64,000 bases of DNA from Aureimonas jatrophae (GTDB lineage: Bacteria > Pseudomonadota > Alphaproteobacteria > Rhizobiales > Rhizobiaceae): the NCBI RefSeq assembly GCF_900104035.1, contig NZ_FNIT01000006.1, positions 1-64,000 of the forward strand. The letters run 5' to 3'. A program made the translations under genes and the position numbers. This document shows positions 17,177 to 26,218 of the stretch, one piece after another. Position 1 is the stretch's first letter. Each line of letters begins with the position of its first letter. Under the pieces are notes generated by a model, which searched no databases, was not told the DNA's origin, and saw only the letters and a list, made by a program, of their open reading frames with translations.

Positions 17177-17617
17177 TCAGCCGCGCGCGGCGACGATCGT
17201 GATCAGGGCGTTCGTGGGGTAGATCGACTCGTAGAGAACGCCGTCGCCGGGAATGAACTCCAGGACGGTGCGCCCGCCATTGTCGGCCATCACCAGCGAG
17301 CCATCCTCGCGGGTCTGCCAGTAGGCGACGCGCGAAAGCTCGGGCGAGGCCGAGCATTCACCACCGATCGGCAGCGGCTGCAGGGCGCCGTCGCCGTCCG
17401 CAGGGCTCGGCACCTTGCAGTTCGCGCCGTTGCGCATGTCGATAAGACGCATGGCGGCCGGCGCGGCGGGCACCGCCGTTTCGGCGGCGATCAGATGGGC
17501 AGGCGGGCTCATGCGCGCCACCAGGCTCTCGGCCGACGCGACCGAGGGCGACTGGAGGTAGGAGGCGAGGATCGTGCCGACGAAGCCGACGCCGAGCGTG
17601 ACAGCCGCGAATCTCAT
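17177..17617 (-). CDS. Small secreted protein, protease inhibitor Inh/Omp19-like fold
   Basis: This 146-residue protein has an N-terminal membrane or signal segment, a low-complexity Ala/Pro linker, and a C-terminal domain with two cysteines (in NCKV and GECSA) and the pattern ADNGGRTVLEFIPGDGVLYES. The C-terminal part resembles the AprI/Inh metalloprotease-inhibitor and Brucella Omp19 domain, but the match is by eye only. The function is inferred weakly. It is transcribed leftwards, alone. Confidence 0.6.
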   Translation of the reverse strand: MRFAAVTLGVGFVGTILASYLQSPSVASAESLVARMSPPAHLIAAETAVPAAPAAMRLIDMRNGANCKVPSPADGDGALQPLPIGGECSASPELSRVAYWQTREDGSLVMADNGGRTVLEFIPGDGVLYESIYPTNALITIVAARG

Positions 17618-17673
17618 GACCGGAACTCCTGAATACGAAGCGCCAGTATGACCTTGTTAATCTTACCCGAAGG

Positions 17674-18666
17674 TTAACGCGCTCGGTCGGATCGTCGAAC
17701 CAGGCCCGCGTTCTCGCTTTCGGGAACGGGCGAGGCGAGGGTCTCCCCCAAGAACCAGCGCGTCAGGTTCTCGGTGACGAGGTTGCCCATGGCGATGCGC
17801 GTGTCGCGCGAGGCCGAGGCGACGTGGGGCAAGAGCACGACGTTCTGCAGCGCGCGCAGTGGGTCGGGAATGCGCGGCTCGTCCGCGAAGACGTCGAGAC
17901 CGGCGGCGGCAATCGTTCCGTTCTGCAGAGCCTCGATCAGCGCCGGCTCGTCCACGGTGGAGCCGCGACCGATATTGATGAAGACACCTTTTGGTCCGAG
18001 CGCGCGCAGAACCTCGGCGTTTACCGCCCGTTCGGTTCCCGCCCCTCCGGGCGCGGCGACAAGGAGGATGTCGACCGCCTCCGCCAGTTCGCGCAGGCTC
18101 GCGTGGTAGCCGTAATCGACGTCGGAGCGCCGCGTCCGGTTGTGGTACTCGATCGCGAGGCCGAAGCTTTCGGCCCGCTGGGCGATCGCGAGGCCGATGC
18201 GTCCGAGCCCCATGATGCCGAGCCGGCGACCGCGCAGCGACAGCGGGGTGAGCGGAAAGGGACCCGAGCGCTCCCACTCGCCGGAACGCGCATGGTTTTC
18301 GGCGCGAACGAGGTCGCGCACCGTCATCAGGACGAGCGCCAACGCCGTGTCGGCCACCTCGTCCGTGAGAACGTCCGGCGTGTTGGTCACGGCGATGCCG
18401 CGCGACGCCGCATGGGCCGCGTCGACGCCATCGTAGCCGACGCCGAAATGGCCGATGATCTCGAGGTTCGGCAGGAGATCCATCGCCTCGTTCGGCAGAT
18501 GGCCGCCGAGCGCCAGCGCCCGGATCACGGGACGTTCGCCTTCGGGCAGAAGGGCGATGTCGCGCCGCTCCAGCTGGCGCACGTCGAACACCTCGCGAAG
18601 GCCCGCCAGCCCGTCCTCGTTGTAGGGGCCGAACACAAGGAGCGGCACGGTGCGAAGATCGGTCAT
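17674..18666 (-). CDS. D-isomer 2-hydroxyacid dehydrogenase (hydroxypyruvate/glyoxylate reductase-like)
   Basis: A 330-residue NAD(P)-dependent oxidoreductase. The Rossmann motif GLGRIG is at residues 153-158, and the catalytic set is R234 (GRG), E263 (ADEP) and H281 (PHVAS). The closest functional class is hydroxypyruvate/glyoxylate or phenylpyruvate reductase; the substrate cannot be fixed from sequence. A LacI-family gene ends 24 bp upstream on the same strand, so the two probably form an operon and the regulator may respond to the dehydrogenase's substrate. Confidence 0.87.
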   Translation of the reverse strand: MTDLRTVPLLVFGPYNEDGLAGLREVFDVRQLERRDIALLPEGERPVIRALALGGHLPNEAMDLLPNLEIIGHFGVGYDGVDAAHAASRGIAVTNTPDVLTDEVADTALALVLMTVRDLVRAENHARSGEWERSGPFPLTPLSLRGRRLGIMGLGRIGLAIAQRAESFGLAIEYHNRTRRSDVDYGYHASLRELAEAVDILLVAAPGGAGTERAVNAEVLRALGPKGVFINIGRGSTVDEPALIEALQNGTIAAAGLDVFADEPRIPDPLRALQNVVLLPHVASASRDTRIAMGNLVTENLTRWFLGETLASPVPESENAGLVRRSDRAR

Positions 18667-18690
18667 GACGGGCCTTTCGGGCTGCTTCTG

Positions 18691-19707
18691 TCAGTTAGCG
18701 TGGATGAGGCTGGAGCGCCGCACCTTGAGCTCGGGTCGGATCAGTTCGACGCGCTCTTCCGCCCGCTCCCCGCGAAGGCGCGCGAGAAGCGCGTCGGCGG
18801 CGCGCTGCCCGACCTCGCCCTGGCCGTTCGAGACCGTGGTGAGCGGCGGCATGGCGATGGCCGCCTCGTCGATGTCGTCGTAGCCGCATACCGCGATATC
18901 GACGCCGGGCCGAAGACCCGCGCGCGACAGGCCGTACATGAGGCCGAGGGCCACGAGATCGGAGAAGCAGACGATGGCGCTCGGCCGGTCCGGCAGCGTC
19001 ATGAAGGTGGCGGCGGCGTCGAAGCCCGAGTGGCGCGAGCGCGGACCCTTGATGCGCCATTCCTCGCGGTAGGCGATGCCCGCCTCGGCCAGCGCTCGGC
19101 GATAGCCTTCCTCGCGGTCGCGCCCGGTGGAGGTCAGGTCGGTTCCGCCGATCAGCGCAATGCGCTGATGCCCTTCCTCGATCAGATGGCGCGTGACGAG
19201 CCGCATGCCGTAGACGTCGTCGCCCTGGAAGGAGCGCACGCCCGCACCTGCCACGGTGCGTGCGATCAGCGTCACGGGCAGGTCGTTCTCCTCGGCGAGA
19301 TGAATATCGGAGGCGGGCGTCCCGATCGCGGGCGACATGATCAGCCCGTCGGCGCCCAGCTGCAGCATCGTGTCGACGAAGGCGCGCTGCTTGGACAGGT
19401 CGTCATAGTGGTTGCAGAGAACGAAGGTCTGGCGCTGACGGTCCAGCTCGTTCTCGACCGACTTCAGGATCTCGCCGTAGAACGGGTTCATGATGTCGTG
19501 GACGCAGACACCGACGATGCCTGACTTCGAGGTACGAAGGCTCGCCGCGCGCCGGTTGTAGATGTAGCCCGAGGAGCGGGCCTCCTCCTTGATCCGCTCG
19601 CGGGTGACTTCCGCCACGAGCGGACTGTCGCGAAGGGCGAGGGACACCGTAGCGGTGGACAATCCGAGCTTCTCGGCGATCGTCGAAAGTTTGACCTTTT
19701 GCCCCAC
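18691..19707 (-). CDS. LacI-family transcriptional regulator
   Basis: A 338-residue repressor with an N-terminal helix-turn-helix (VKLSTIAEKLGLSTATVSLAL, about residues 5-25), hinge helix, and periplasmic-binding-protein-like effector domain from about residue 60. Effector-domain landmarks such as GVCVHDIMNPFY and VCGYDDIDEAAIAMPPLTTV are canonical. It lies directly upstream of the hydroxyacid dehydrogenase. The effector is presumably a sugar or hydroxyacid. No unambiguous LacI palindrome was found in the 88 bp upstream. Confidence 0.92.
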   Translation of the reverse strand: MGQKVKLSTIAEKLGLSTATVSLALRDSPLVAEVTRERIKEEARSSGYIYNRRAASLRTSKSGIVGVCVHDIMNPFYGEILKSVENELDRQRQTFVLCNHYDDLSKQRAFVDTMLQLGADGLIMSPAIGTPASDIHLAEENDLPVTLIARTVAGAGVRSFQGDDVYGMRLVTRHLIEEGHQRIALIGGTDLTSTGRDREEGYRRALAEAGIAYREEWRIKGPRSRHSGFDAAATFMTLPDRPSAIVCFSDLVALGLMYGLSRAGLRPGVDIAVCGYDDIDEAAIAMPPLTTVSNGQGEVGQRAADALLARLRGERAEERVELIRPELKVRRSSLIHAN

Positions 19708-19795
19708 CGTTTCGTCGATCCGCGTCCTTGCCGGTTGTCAGGTCGCTCGGGTGTAGCGGATCGGGTCCGCCTCGCGCAACCGCGAGCCCGCGCGC

Positions 19796-20257
19796 TCAGT
19801 CCTCGACGGCGGGAGCCTGCGTGCCGCGCGCCGCAAGACTGCGCTCGACCCGGCGCAGCAACTTGCGCAGCGTCCGTCGCTGCTTGCCCGACAGGTCCGC
19901 GAAGGCCTCTCGCTCGGTTTCCTTCTGCGCGTGGCGGATCTCGCTCAGCAACGCCAAGCCGCGCTCGGTCAGCCGCACCGCGCCCTGGCGGGTCTCGCCC
20001 GTCAACTGCTCGCGGGCCAGTATCCCTTGCGCCGACAGGCGGGCGACCGTCTTGGTGACGGTCGGCGGCTTGACCTGCAGGCGCTCCGCAAGCTCCCGGA
20101 GCGGAACAAGATCCTCGGCGATCGCCAGCAGCACTGCGTCCTGACCCGAATACAGGCCATGGGCCGCCAGCTTGGTCGACAGGGCCGTGCGCACGAGGCG
20201 CGAGGAGACCATTAACTGTCCGAGCGCGCCCTGCTTCTTGCGTTTCGCCCCGTCCAT
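19796..20257 (-). CDS. MarR-family transcriptional regulator
   Basis: A 153-residue winged-helix regulator. The recognition region is LRELAERLQVKPPTVTKTVARL and the wing is REQLTGETRQGAVRLTERG, which is normal for MarR proteins; flanking helices would form the dimer interface. The ATG at 20257 is the only start near the domain. It is divergent from the creatininase/COG0523 operon 138 bp away, so control of that operon is plausible. The ligand is unknown. Confidence 0.9.
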   Translation of the reverse strand: MDGAKRKKQGALGQLMVSSRLVRTALSTKLAAHGLYSGQDAVLLAIAEDLVPLRELAERLQVKPPTVTKTVARLSAQGILAREQLTGETRQGAVRLTERGLALLSEIRHAQKETEREAFADLSGKQRRTLRKLLRRVERSLAARGTQAPAVED

Positions 20258-20273
20258 CGATTCGCCGCACTCC

Positions 20274-20291
20274 GTTCCGGTCGCGGGGAAC
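20274..20291. promoter_or_regulatory. Candidate operator between MarR gene and creatininase operon
   Basis: GTTCC (20274-20278) and GGAAC (20287-20291) form an inverted repeat with an 8-bp spacer, 17 bp upstream of the MarR start. The arms are short, so it is only a suggestion of a MarR binding site. Confidence 0.3.
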
Positions 20292-20395
20292 TTGGCGAAG
20301 CGCGGCGCGACTGTCCACCGGGACCTGCGGGTGCGTGGGTTTCGCGTGATCGGGAAGGGGACTACGAGAAGGGCGCACCGACTCGGAATGCCCCT

Positions 20396-21229
20396 ATGCC
20401 GCTTCGCCGACACTTCGAGGACAATACCAGCGCCGAACTCGCTCGACTGCGGGACGACCTGGCTGCAGCGGTCGCGATCCTGCCGGTTGCGGCGATCGAG
20501 CAGCATGGCGCCCACCTGCCGATCGGGACCGACGCCCTGATCGGCGAGGCGATGGGCGAACGCATGATGGCGCTGCTGCCGTCGGATCTCGCCGCGACGC
20601 TCCTTCCGGTCCAGCGCATCGGCGCGTCCGACGAGCATCTGGGCTTCCCCGGCACGCTGTCGCTCGGCAGCCGTGCCATGAGTTCATTGATCGAGGCGAT
20701 CGGCACCGGTCTGATCGCGAGCGGCTTTCGCCGCCTTGCGGTGATCTCGTCCCATGGAGGCAACTCGGCGGCCGTGGACATCGCCGCCCTTGCGCTGCGC
20801 CGAAGGGGGATGCTGTGCGCGACCGCCTCCTGGAACCGCTTCGGCCTGCCGGAAACCGGTTGGCCGGCCCACGAGATCAGCCACGGCGTGCACGGCGGCG
20901 CGGTGGAAACGGCGCTGATGCTGCACTTGCATCCCAGCCTCGTGCGGCTCGATCAGGTGGGGGAGTGCACGTCTCTGCAGGCGGAGCTCGAACGCGGGAA
21001 CCGGCACCTTCGCGCGCATGGACGCCTCGGCTTCGGCTGGCTGGCCGGCGACCTCAACCCCATCGGTACGGTCGGCGACGCCCGTCTCGCGACCGCGGAG
21101 ATCGGCGCCCGGATCGCCAATCACCAGGCCTCGCGCTGCGCCGAGTTCGTGCTTGAGATCGCGCGCTTTGACCTCTCGCGCCTCGTGCAAACCGACGCAC
21201 CCACCCCTATATCGCGCTCCGAACCTTGA
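20396..21229 (+). CDS. Creatininase-family metal-dependent amidohydrolase
   Basis: This 277-residue protein has the creatininase fold signatures [12 protein letters not shown] (E35, H37, D46 region), [11 protein letters not shown], and [11 protein letters not shown], which together build the binuclear metal site in this family. Members include creatinine amidohydrolase and mycofactocin or riboflavin-related amidases; the true substrate here is unknown. It is the first gene of a probable operon, 13 bp ahead of a His-rich COG0523 GTPase, so it could be the metal-requiring client of that protein. Confidence 0.87.
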   Translation: MPLRRHFEDNTSAELARLRDDLAAAVAILPVAAIEQHGAHLPIGTDALIGEAMGERMMALLPSDLAATLLPVQRIGASDEHLGFPGTLSLGSRAMSSLIEAIGTGLIASGFRRLAVISSHGGNSAAVDIAALALRRRGMLCATASWNRFGLPETGWPAHEISHGVHGGAVETALMLHLHPSLVRLDQVGECTSLQAELERGNRHLRAHGRLGFGWLAGDLNPIGTVGDARLATAEIGARIANHQASRCAEFVLEIARFDLSRLVQTDAPTPISRSEP

Positions 21230-21242
21230 AGGAGGCTTCCCC

Positions 21243-22391
21243 ATGTCCGACGCCACCACCGCCGCGCCGATCCCCGTCACCGTCCTCACCGGCTATCTCG
21301 GCGCGGGCAAGACCACGCTCCTCAACCGCATTCTCACCGAGAACCACGGCAAGCGCTATGCCGTGATCGTCAACGAGTTCGGCGAGATCGGCATCGACAA
21401 CGACCTCATCGTCGAGACCGACGAAGAGATCTACGAGATGAACAACGGTTGCGTCTGCTGCACCGTGCGCGGCGACCTCGTACGCGTGGTGGAGGGGCTG
21501 ACGCGCCGGCAGGGCCGCTTCGACGCGATCGTGGTGGAGACGACGGGTCTTGCCGACCCCGTTCCGGTCGCCCAGACCTTCTTCATGGACGAGGACGTGC
21601 GCGCCAAGACCCGGCTCGACGCCGTGGTCGCGCTGGTGGATGCCAAGCACCTGCCGCAGCGCCTGAAGGATTCGCGCGAGGCCGAGGACCAGATCGCCTT
21701 TGCCGACGTCGTGATCGTCAACAAGACCGATCTCGTCAGTCCGGTGGAGCTTGCGCAGATCGAGGCGACCGTACGCGCGATCAACCCGCATGCCGTGATG
21801 CATCGGGCCGAGCGGGCCGACATCGACCTGCGCCGCGTTCTCGACCAGGGTGCCTTCGATCTGACGCGCGTTCTGGACGAGGACCCCGAGTTCCTGCACG
21901 AGGCGCAGCACGCCCACGACGAGCACGTCTGCGGCCCGGACTGCGATCACGATCACCACCATCATCACCACCACGGCCACGATCATGACCATCATGGCCA
22001 CGACCATGGCCACGAGGGTCACCATCACGACGTTCACACGCACCCGCATGGGGCCGTGGCACCCATCCACGACGTCACAGTCACCTCGGTCTCGCTGCGT
22101 GCCGGCGAGATGGACCAGCAGCGCTTCTTCAGCTGGATCCAGAACCTGACGCAGACCGAGGGGCCCAATATCCTGCGGCTGAAGGGCATCCTGGCGTTTG
22201 CGGGCGACAACGACCGCTATGTCGTCCAAGGCGTCCACATGATCATCGAGGGCGACCACCAGCGAGCCTGGCGCGAAGGAGAAGCACGCGAAAGCCGGCT
22301 CGTCTTCATCGGACGCCAGCTCGACGCGGCGCGACTGGAGCGAGAGTTCCTGGCGTGCGCGGCGCGCGGCGGTGCGAACGCCGCTGCCTGA
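21243..22391 (+). CDS. COG0523 (CobW/ZNG1-type) metal-chaperone GTPase with His-rich insert
   Basis: A 382-residue G3E GTPase. The P-loop GYLGAGKTT is at residues 17-25, the metal-binding CVCC at 70-73, and the guanine specificity NKTD in the middle. Between residues about 218 and 270 lies an insert with 25 histidines and a CGPDC motif, then a CobW C-terminal domain. COG0523 proteins deliver Zn, Co or other metals using GTP hydrolysis. GGAGG precedes the ATG by 7 nt. It overlaps the next gene by one base. No cobalamin genes are near, so a zinc or general metal role is more likely than CobW proper. Confidence 0.92.
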   Translation: MSDATTAAPIPVTVLTGYLGAGKTTLLNRILTENHGKRYAVIVNEFGEIGIDNDLIVETDEEIYEMNNGCVCCTVRGDLVRVVEGLTRRQGRFDAIVVETTGLADPVPVAQTFFMDEDVRAKTRLDAVVALVDAKHLPQRLKDSREAEDQIAFADVVIVNKTDLVSPVELAQIEATVRAINPHAVMHRAERADIDLRRVLDQGAFDLTRVLDEDPEFLHEAQHAHDEHVCGPDCDHDHHHHHHHGHDHDHHGHDHGHEGHHHDVHTHPHGAVAPIHDVTVTSVSLRAGEMDQQRFFSWIQNLTQTEGPNILRLKGILAFAGDNDRYVVQGVHMIIEGDHQRAWREGEARESRLVFIGRQLDAARLEREFLACAARGGANAAA

Positions 22392-23368
22392 TGCCGCAGA
22401 TCGCACCCTATAGCTTCGGCGGCCCGGTCGAGGCCGCCGTCTTTCTCGGCGACGAGCCCGTCTTTGCCCTCTCCGATGGCACGATCCGCTTCCCGGCCGG
22501 CGGCGAGCGTTCCCTCAGGGCGCATGCCGGCGGCCTTCTCGTGGCGCGTCTCGACGCGTCCGGGCGCCGCCTCCTGTCGGGCGGCGAGGACGGACGGGTC
22601 GTCGCGACAACGGCGGACGGCACGCTCAGCGAGGTCGGCTCGGCCGGACGTCGCTGGGTGTCCGCGGTGGCGGGCGGGCCGAACGGCGCGGTCGCCTGGG
22701 CGTCGGGCCGAACCGCCTATGTGCGGGAGGCCAAGGGCGAGACCAAGGAGCTGCCGCACGCCCGCACGGTCGAGGACGTTGCCTTTGCGCCGAAGGGCTT
22801 GAGGCTGGCCACCGCGCGCTACGACGGCGCCTCGCTCTTCTTTCCCGCGACCGACGCCAAGCCGCAGGAGCTGGAGTGGAAGGGCGCCCATACGGGCGTG
22901 GTCTTCTCGCCCGACAACCGTTTCCTCGTCACGATCATGCAGGAAAACGCCCTGCACGGCTGGCGTCTCGAGGACGGCAAGCACATGCGCATGACCGGCT
23001 ATCCGGCCAAGATCCGGTCGTGGAGCTGGTCGGTCAAGGCCAAATACCTCGCGACGTCGGGCGCGCCGGCGGCGATCCTGTGGCCCTTCTCGGGACGCGA
23101 CGGACCGATGGGCAAGTCGCCGCTGGAGCTCGGCACGCGCGGCGACACGATGGTCACCGCCGTCAGCTGCCATCCATCCGACGAGATCCTGGCGATCGGC
23201 TATGCCGACGGTATGGTGCTGGCGGTTCGGATCGCCGACGGGCGCGAAGCGCTTCTGCGCCGGGGCGGCACGGGCGCGATCCGGACCATGGGCTGGGACG
23301 GCGCGGGCCGCTTCCTGGCCTTCGGCACGGAGGGCGGCGAGGCCGGTGTGGTCGACATCTCGACCTGA
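22391..23368 (+). CDS. WD40-like beta-propeller protein
   Basis: A 325-residue protein with about seven WD40-like blades (for example LLVARLDASGRRLLSGGEDGRV, VEDVAFAPKGLRLATARYDG, VVFSPDNRFLVTIMQENALHGW). No signal peptide or membrane segment is present, so it is cytoplasmic, and no catalytic motif is visible; it is probably a protein-interaction scaffold. It starts within the stop codon of the COG0523 GTPase, which implies stoichiometric co-production and possibly a complex. Confidence 0.85.
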   Translation: MPQIAPYSFGGPVEAAVFLGDEPVFALSDGTIRFPAGGERSLRAHAGGLLVARLDASGRRLLSGGEDGRVVATTADGTLSEVGSAGRRWVSAVAGGPNGAVAWASGRTAYVREAKGETKELPHARTVEDVAFAPKGLRLATARYDGASLFFPATDAKPQELEWKGAHTGVVFSPDNRFLVTIMQENALHGWRLEDGKHMRMTGYPAKIRSWSWSVKAKYLATSGAPAAILWPFSGRDGPMGKSPLELGTRGDTMVTAVSCHPSDEILAIGYADGMVLAVRIADGREALLRRGGTGAIRTMGWDGAGRFLAFGTEGGEAGVVDIST

Positions 23369-23375
23369 CGAACGA

Positions 23376-25361
23376 TCAGGCGGACCGATGATCTTGCGCG
23401 ATTCGGCCGTCCGGAACGGGCGCGCGAACCTCCGCCACAAGGCCGCCGGGCTCGAAGCGAAGGGCGACCGTTCCGCCGAAGTCGGAGGCGAGCGACTGCT
23501 CGATCAGCCGCGAGCCGAAACCCCGCCCTTCGGGCACGGCGACCGCGGGCCCATCGCTTTCGCGCCACTCGATGCGAAGAACGGGCTCCGTGTCGCCGCT
23601 CTCGATCCACCAATGCAGGTCGACCCGCCCCGTATCGGCCGATAGCGCGCCATACTTGACGGCGTTGGTGGCCAGCTCGTGCAGTGCCAGGGACAAGGCG
23701 AGGCTCTGGCGCGCGTCGAGCGCGATGTCGGGACCTCCAAAGCGGATGCGGCGTGCGTCCCCGTCGCCGGTCTCGTGGGTCGCCAGGGCGCCCGCCACCA
23801 CCTCGTGCATCGCAGCGCCGGTCCAGTTCGTGGCGGTGAGCACGTCATGGGCTTGGGACAGGGCATCAAGGCGGGCGGCGAAGTTGGCAAGACCCTCCGC
23901 GGTCGAGGGCGCGCGCCGCAGAGTCTGGTTCGCCAGCGCCTTGACGATCGCAAGGGTGTTCTTCACCCGGTGCTGCAGCTCCCGCGCCAGAAGGCGCTGC
24001 CGGTTCTCGCCCTCCTTCTCCGTCGTGACGTCGCGCAGGAGCCCGACGAAGATCGGCTCTCCCCGGTCGTTTCGGTTGACCTGCGCCGTCGCGTGAACGT
24101 GACGCATCTGCCCGTCCAAGGGACGGATGATCCGGTAGACGAGGTCGAGCGGATCACTCATGTCCGTGAAGGCGCGTGCCGATGCGTCCTTCAGGGCGTC
24201 CCGATCGTCGGGATGGGCGACGGCGAGAACCGTCTCGGGATAGGTGACGATCGCCCCGTCCGCGATGCCGAACACCTCGCGGCAGCGTCGATCCCAGGTG
24301 AGGGCTCCCGTCGCGAGATTCAGCTCGAAAACGCCCAGGGCCGCCGCCTCATGGGCATTGCGCAGCCGACGCTCGGCGTCGACCAATTGCAACTGGGCCT
24401 GCCGGCGCTGGCTCGATATCCAGGTCCGGTTGAGAACGTCCCGAACAAAGGCCACATCGTCGTCCGGCCACGCACGCCGCTCGCGCGCATGCAGGAACAG
24501 GATGACCTCGACGCGATCGTCCCGCACGACCGTCAGGTTGAGGAGCGAGCGGCTTCCGATATGCTCCCACGCGTCCGCCTGCTTGCGCGTCAGGGGATCG
24601 TCCTCGACGTCCTCGATCCGCACCAGACCTCCGCGCAACGCCTCCAGGAGGTGGGCTCCGAAGCGTGCGATCGGTAGCGGTCCGGACAAGGGGACGACGC
24701 CGGGCGCGCACCATTCCGCAGCGATGGTCGCAAGGTGTTGCGCCGCGTCCACCGTGGCGTAGCCGACGCGCTGGATGTCCAGCGCTTCACCCAGAAGCGC
24801 AAGCGCCTGCGCCGTGAGATCCGCGTCGGAGCCGTCCTGCTGCACGAGATCGCCCAACCGCAGGAGAGCGTCCTGCCGTTCGGCGCGGCGCTTCTCGCGC
24901 GTCACGTCCACCACCGCACCGGGGAAGCGGACGGGCTGATTCGTCGGATCGAAGAAGACGCGACCGCGTGCAAAGACCCATCGCGTCTCACCGTCGCGGT
25001 TTCGCGTGCGGTACTGGTGGGCGAAGATATCGCCGGTCCGGATGGCCTCGTCGATAGCTTGGATCAGCGCTGGCCGATCGGCTTCGTGGACGCCTTGCGT
25101 GTAGCGTTCGATCGGAAGGCCACGCGGGCCGTCCTCCGGATCGAGACCGTAGAGCGCGGCGAACCGGGCATCGGCGAAGATGCGGTCGTGGCGCATATCC
25201 CAATCCCAGGTACCGACCAGGGCGGCGGCATCGAGCGCGAGCCGCAGATCGTCCTGGTGGGGCCGGGCGCTGAGACGCGATTCCAGTTCCGCCGTCGTCG
25301 CCTGGAGCTGCCGGATTTCCTCGCGCGCCTGCGCGAGCTGTCGCTCCAGATCAGCGGTCAT
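23376..25361 (-). CDS. PAS/GAF sensor histidine kinase, HWE family
   Basis: This kinase of about 661 residues has no membrane segment. Order: short coiled coil, PAS/PAC (residues about 40-165), GAF-like domain (about 170-330), second PAS/PAC (about 335-465), then the HWE kinase core. The H-box is ELQHRVKNTLAIV and the N-box ALHELATNAVKYGAL, both typical of HWE kinases of Alphaproteobacteria. I start at ATG 25361, with AAGGGAG upstream. An ATG at 25439 would add a low-complexity Pro/Ala leader. No response-regulator gene is adjacent. The signal is unknown; no LOV cysteine motif is seen. Confidence 0.88.
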   Translation of the reverse strand: MTADLERQLAQAREEIRQLQATTAELESRLSARPHQDDLRLALDAAALVGTWDWDMRHDRIFADARFAALYGLDPEDGPRGLPIERYTQGVHEADRPALIQAIDEAIRTGDIFAHQYRTRNRDGETRWVFARGRVFFDPTNQPVRFPGAVVDVTREKRRAERQDALLRLGDLVQQDGSDADLTAQALALLGEALDIQRVGYATVDAAQHLATIAAEWCAPGVVPLSGPLPIARFGAHLLEALRGGLVRIEDVEDDPLTRKQADAWEHIGSRSLLNLTVVRDDRVEVILFLHARERRAWPDDDVAFVRDVLNRTWISSQRRQAQLQLVDAERRLRNAHEAAALGVFELNLATGALTWDRRCREVFGIADGAIVTYPETVLAVAHPDDRDALKDASARAFTDMSDPLDLVYRIIRPLDGQMRHVHATAQVNRNDRGEPIFVGLLRDVTTEKEGENRQRLLARELQHRVKNTLAIVKALANQTLRRAPSTAEGLANFAARLDALSQAHDVLTATNWTGAAMHEVVAGALATHETGDGDARRIRFGGPDIALDARQSLALSLALHELATNAVKYGALSADTGRVDLHWWIESGDTEPVLRIEWRESDGPAVAVPEGRGFGSRLIEQSLASDFGGTVALRFEPGGLVAEVRAPVPDGRIAQDHRSA

Positions 25362-25494
25362 CCGTCCGAGGCTCCCTTTCCCTGCGGCAGGCGCTGGAGC
25401 GGGCGCCGCACCGATATGTCCCGGTGCGACGACAAGCATGTTTCGCCATGCAAGCAAAGCGAGCGCGGCGCGCAGACACGTAGCTGGCTACACG

Positions 25495-26061
25495 TCAGAC
25501 GACGGCCACCTGTCCGCTGGCGCGGATCAGACCCCGCGCGCCACGCAGGGCATCCGTCGCCAGCTCGAGCGCGAGCAGGCGGTGACGCTCGAAGGGGCCG
25601 GGCATGACGAGGTCGGCGGCAGGTTCCGCGCGGAAGCCGAAGCGCTCGTAATAGGGCGCATCTCCCACCAGCACGATCGCCCGGTGGCCGCGCCAGGCTG
25701 CTTCCGCAATCGCCCGGCGCATGAGCTGAGATCCGATGCCGAGGCCCTCGAAGCGACCGGCAACCGCAAGCGGTCCGAGAAGCAGGGCGTCGACCGGCGC
25801 GCCGTCCCGCTCACCCGCCGCGACGTGCCACAGGCGCACCGAACCCGCGAGGACGCCATCCGTGGTCTCGCTGACGAGCGCCAGGCCATCGGCGGGCAAG
25901 CGACCACGGCGGATCGCTTCCGACGACTTGCGGGTGCGGCCCGGGCCCATCGCGGCGTCGAGCAATGCTTCACGTGCGGCCACGTCCTCCGCGCGCTCGG
26001 TGCGGATGAGCGTGTGGAAGGGCTGGAGGGAGACGTCGAGGGGAAGGGCGAGAGCGGACAT
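25495..26061 (-). CDS. GNAT family N-acetyltransferase (YhbS-like)
   Basis: A 188-residue acetyltransferase. The acetyl-CoA motif is LLLGPLAVAGRFEGLGIGSQLMRRAI and a C-terminal YYERFGFRAEP block is typical of YhbS-type proteins. The ATG at 26061 is used because the upstream frame is Arg/Cys-rich noise. It lies 157 bp downstream of ornithine decarboxylase on the same strand. A role in polyamine acetylation is possible but not shown, and a hairpin lies between them. Confidence 0.83.
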   Translation of the reverse strand: MSALALPLDVSLQPFHTLIRTERAEDVAAREALLDAAMGPGRTRKSSEAIRRGRLPADGLALVSETTDGVLAGSVRLWHVAAGERDGAPVDALLLGPLAVAGRFEGLGIGSQLMRRAIAEAAWRGHRAIVLVGDAPYYERFGFRAEPAADLVMPGPFERHRLLALELATDALRGARGLIRASGQVAVV

Positions 26062-26139
26062 GGGCGGAACCACCGGACAGCGAAGTCGAACGACGGATCG
26101 GCCGGGCACCTTTCGGGCGCACGAGCACGGGCGAAGACC

Positions 26140-26163
26140 GCCCGGCACGAGGACGTGCCGGGC
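26140..26163 (-). terminator. Perfect 10-bp stem-loop after ornithine decarboxylase
   Basis: GCCCGGCACG (26140-26149) pairs perfectly with CGTGCCGGGC (26154-26163) across a 4-nt loop, 55 bp past the decarboxylase stop. There is no T-tract, so it may terminate weakly or stabilise the 3' end. Confidence 0.5.
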
Positions 26164-26218
26164 CTGTCGCATTTTGGAGAAAGAGCGAGGCTTGGGCGCA
26201 GGACGCGCCCGACTCGAC

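Noticed and set aside
21895-22060. The CAC/CAT-rich block considered as a DNA tandem repeat
   Set aside because: There is no regular DNA period; it is a coding low-complexity histidine segment, a known metal-binding feature of COG0523 proteins.
21207-22406. An antisense frame with a Val/Met-rich hydrophobic stretch opposite the His-rich GTPase
   Set aside because: The stretch is just the complement of the histidine codons (CAC/CAT read as GTG/ATG).
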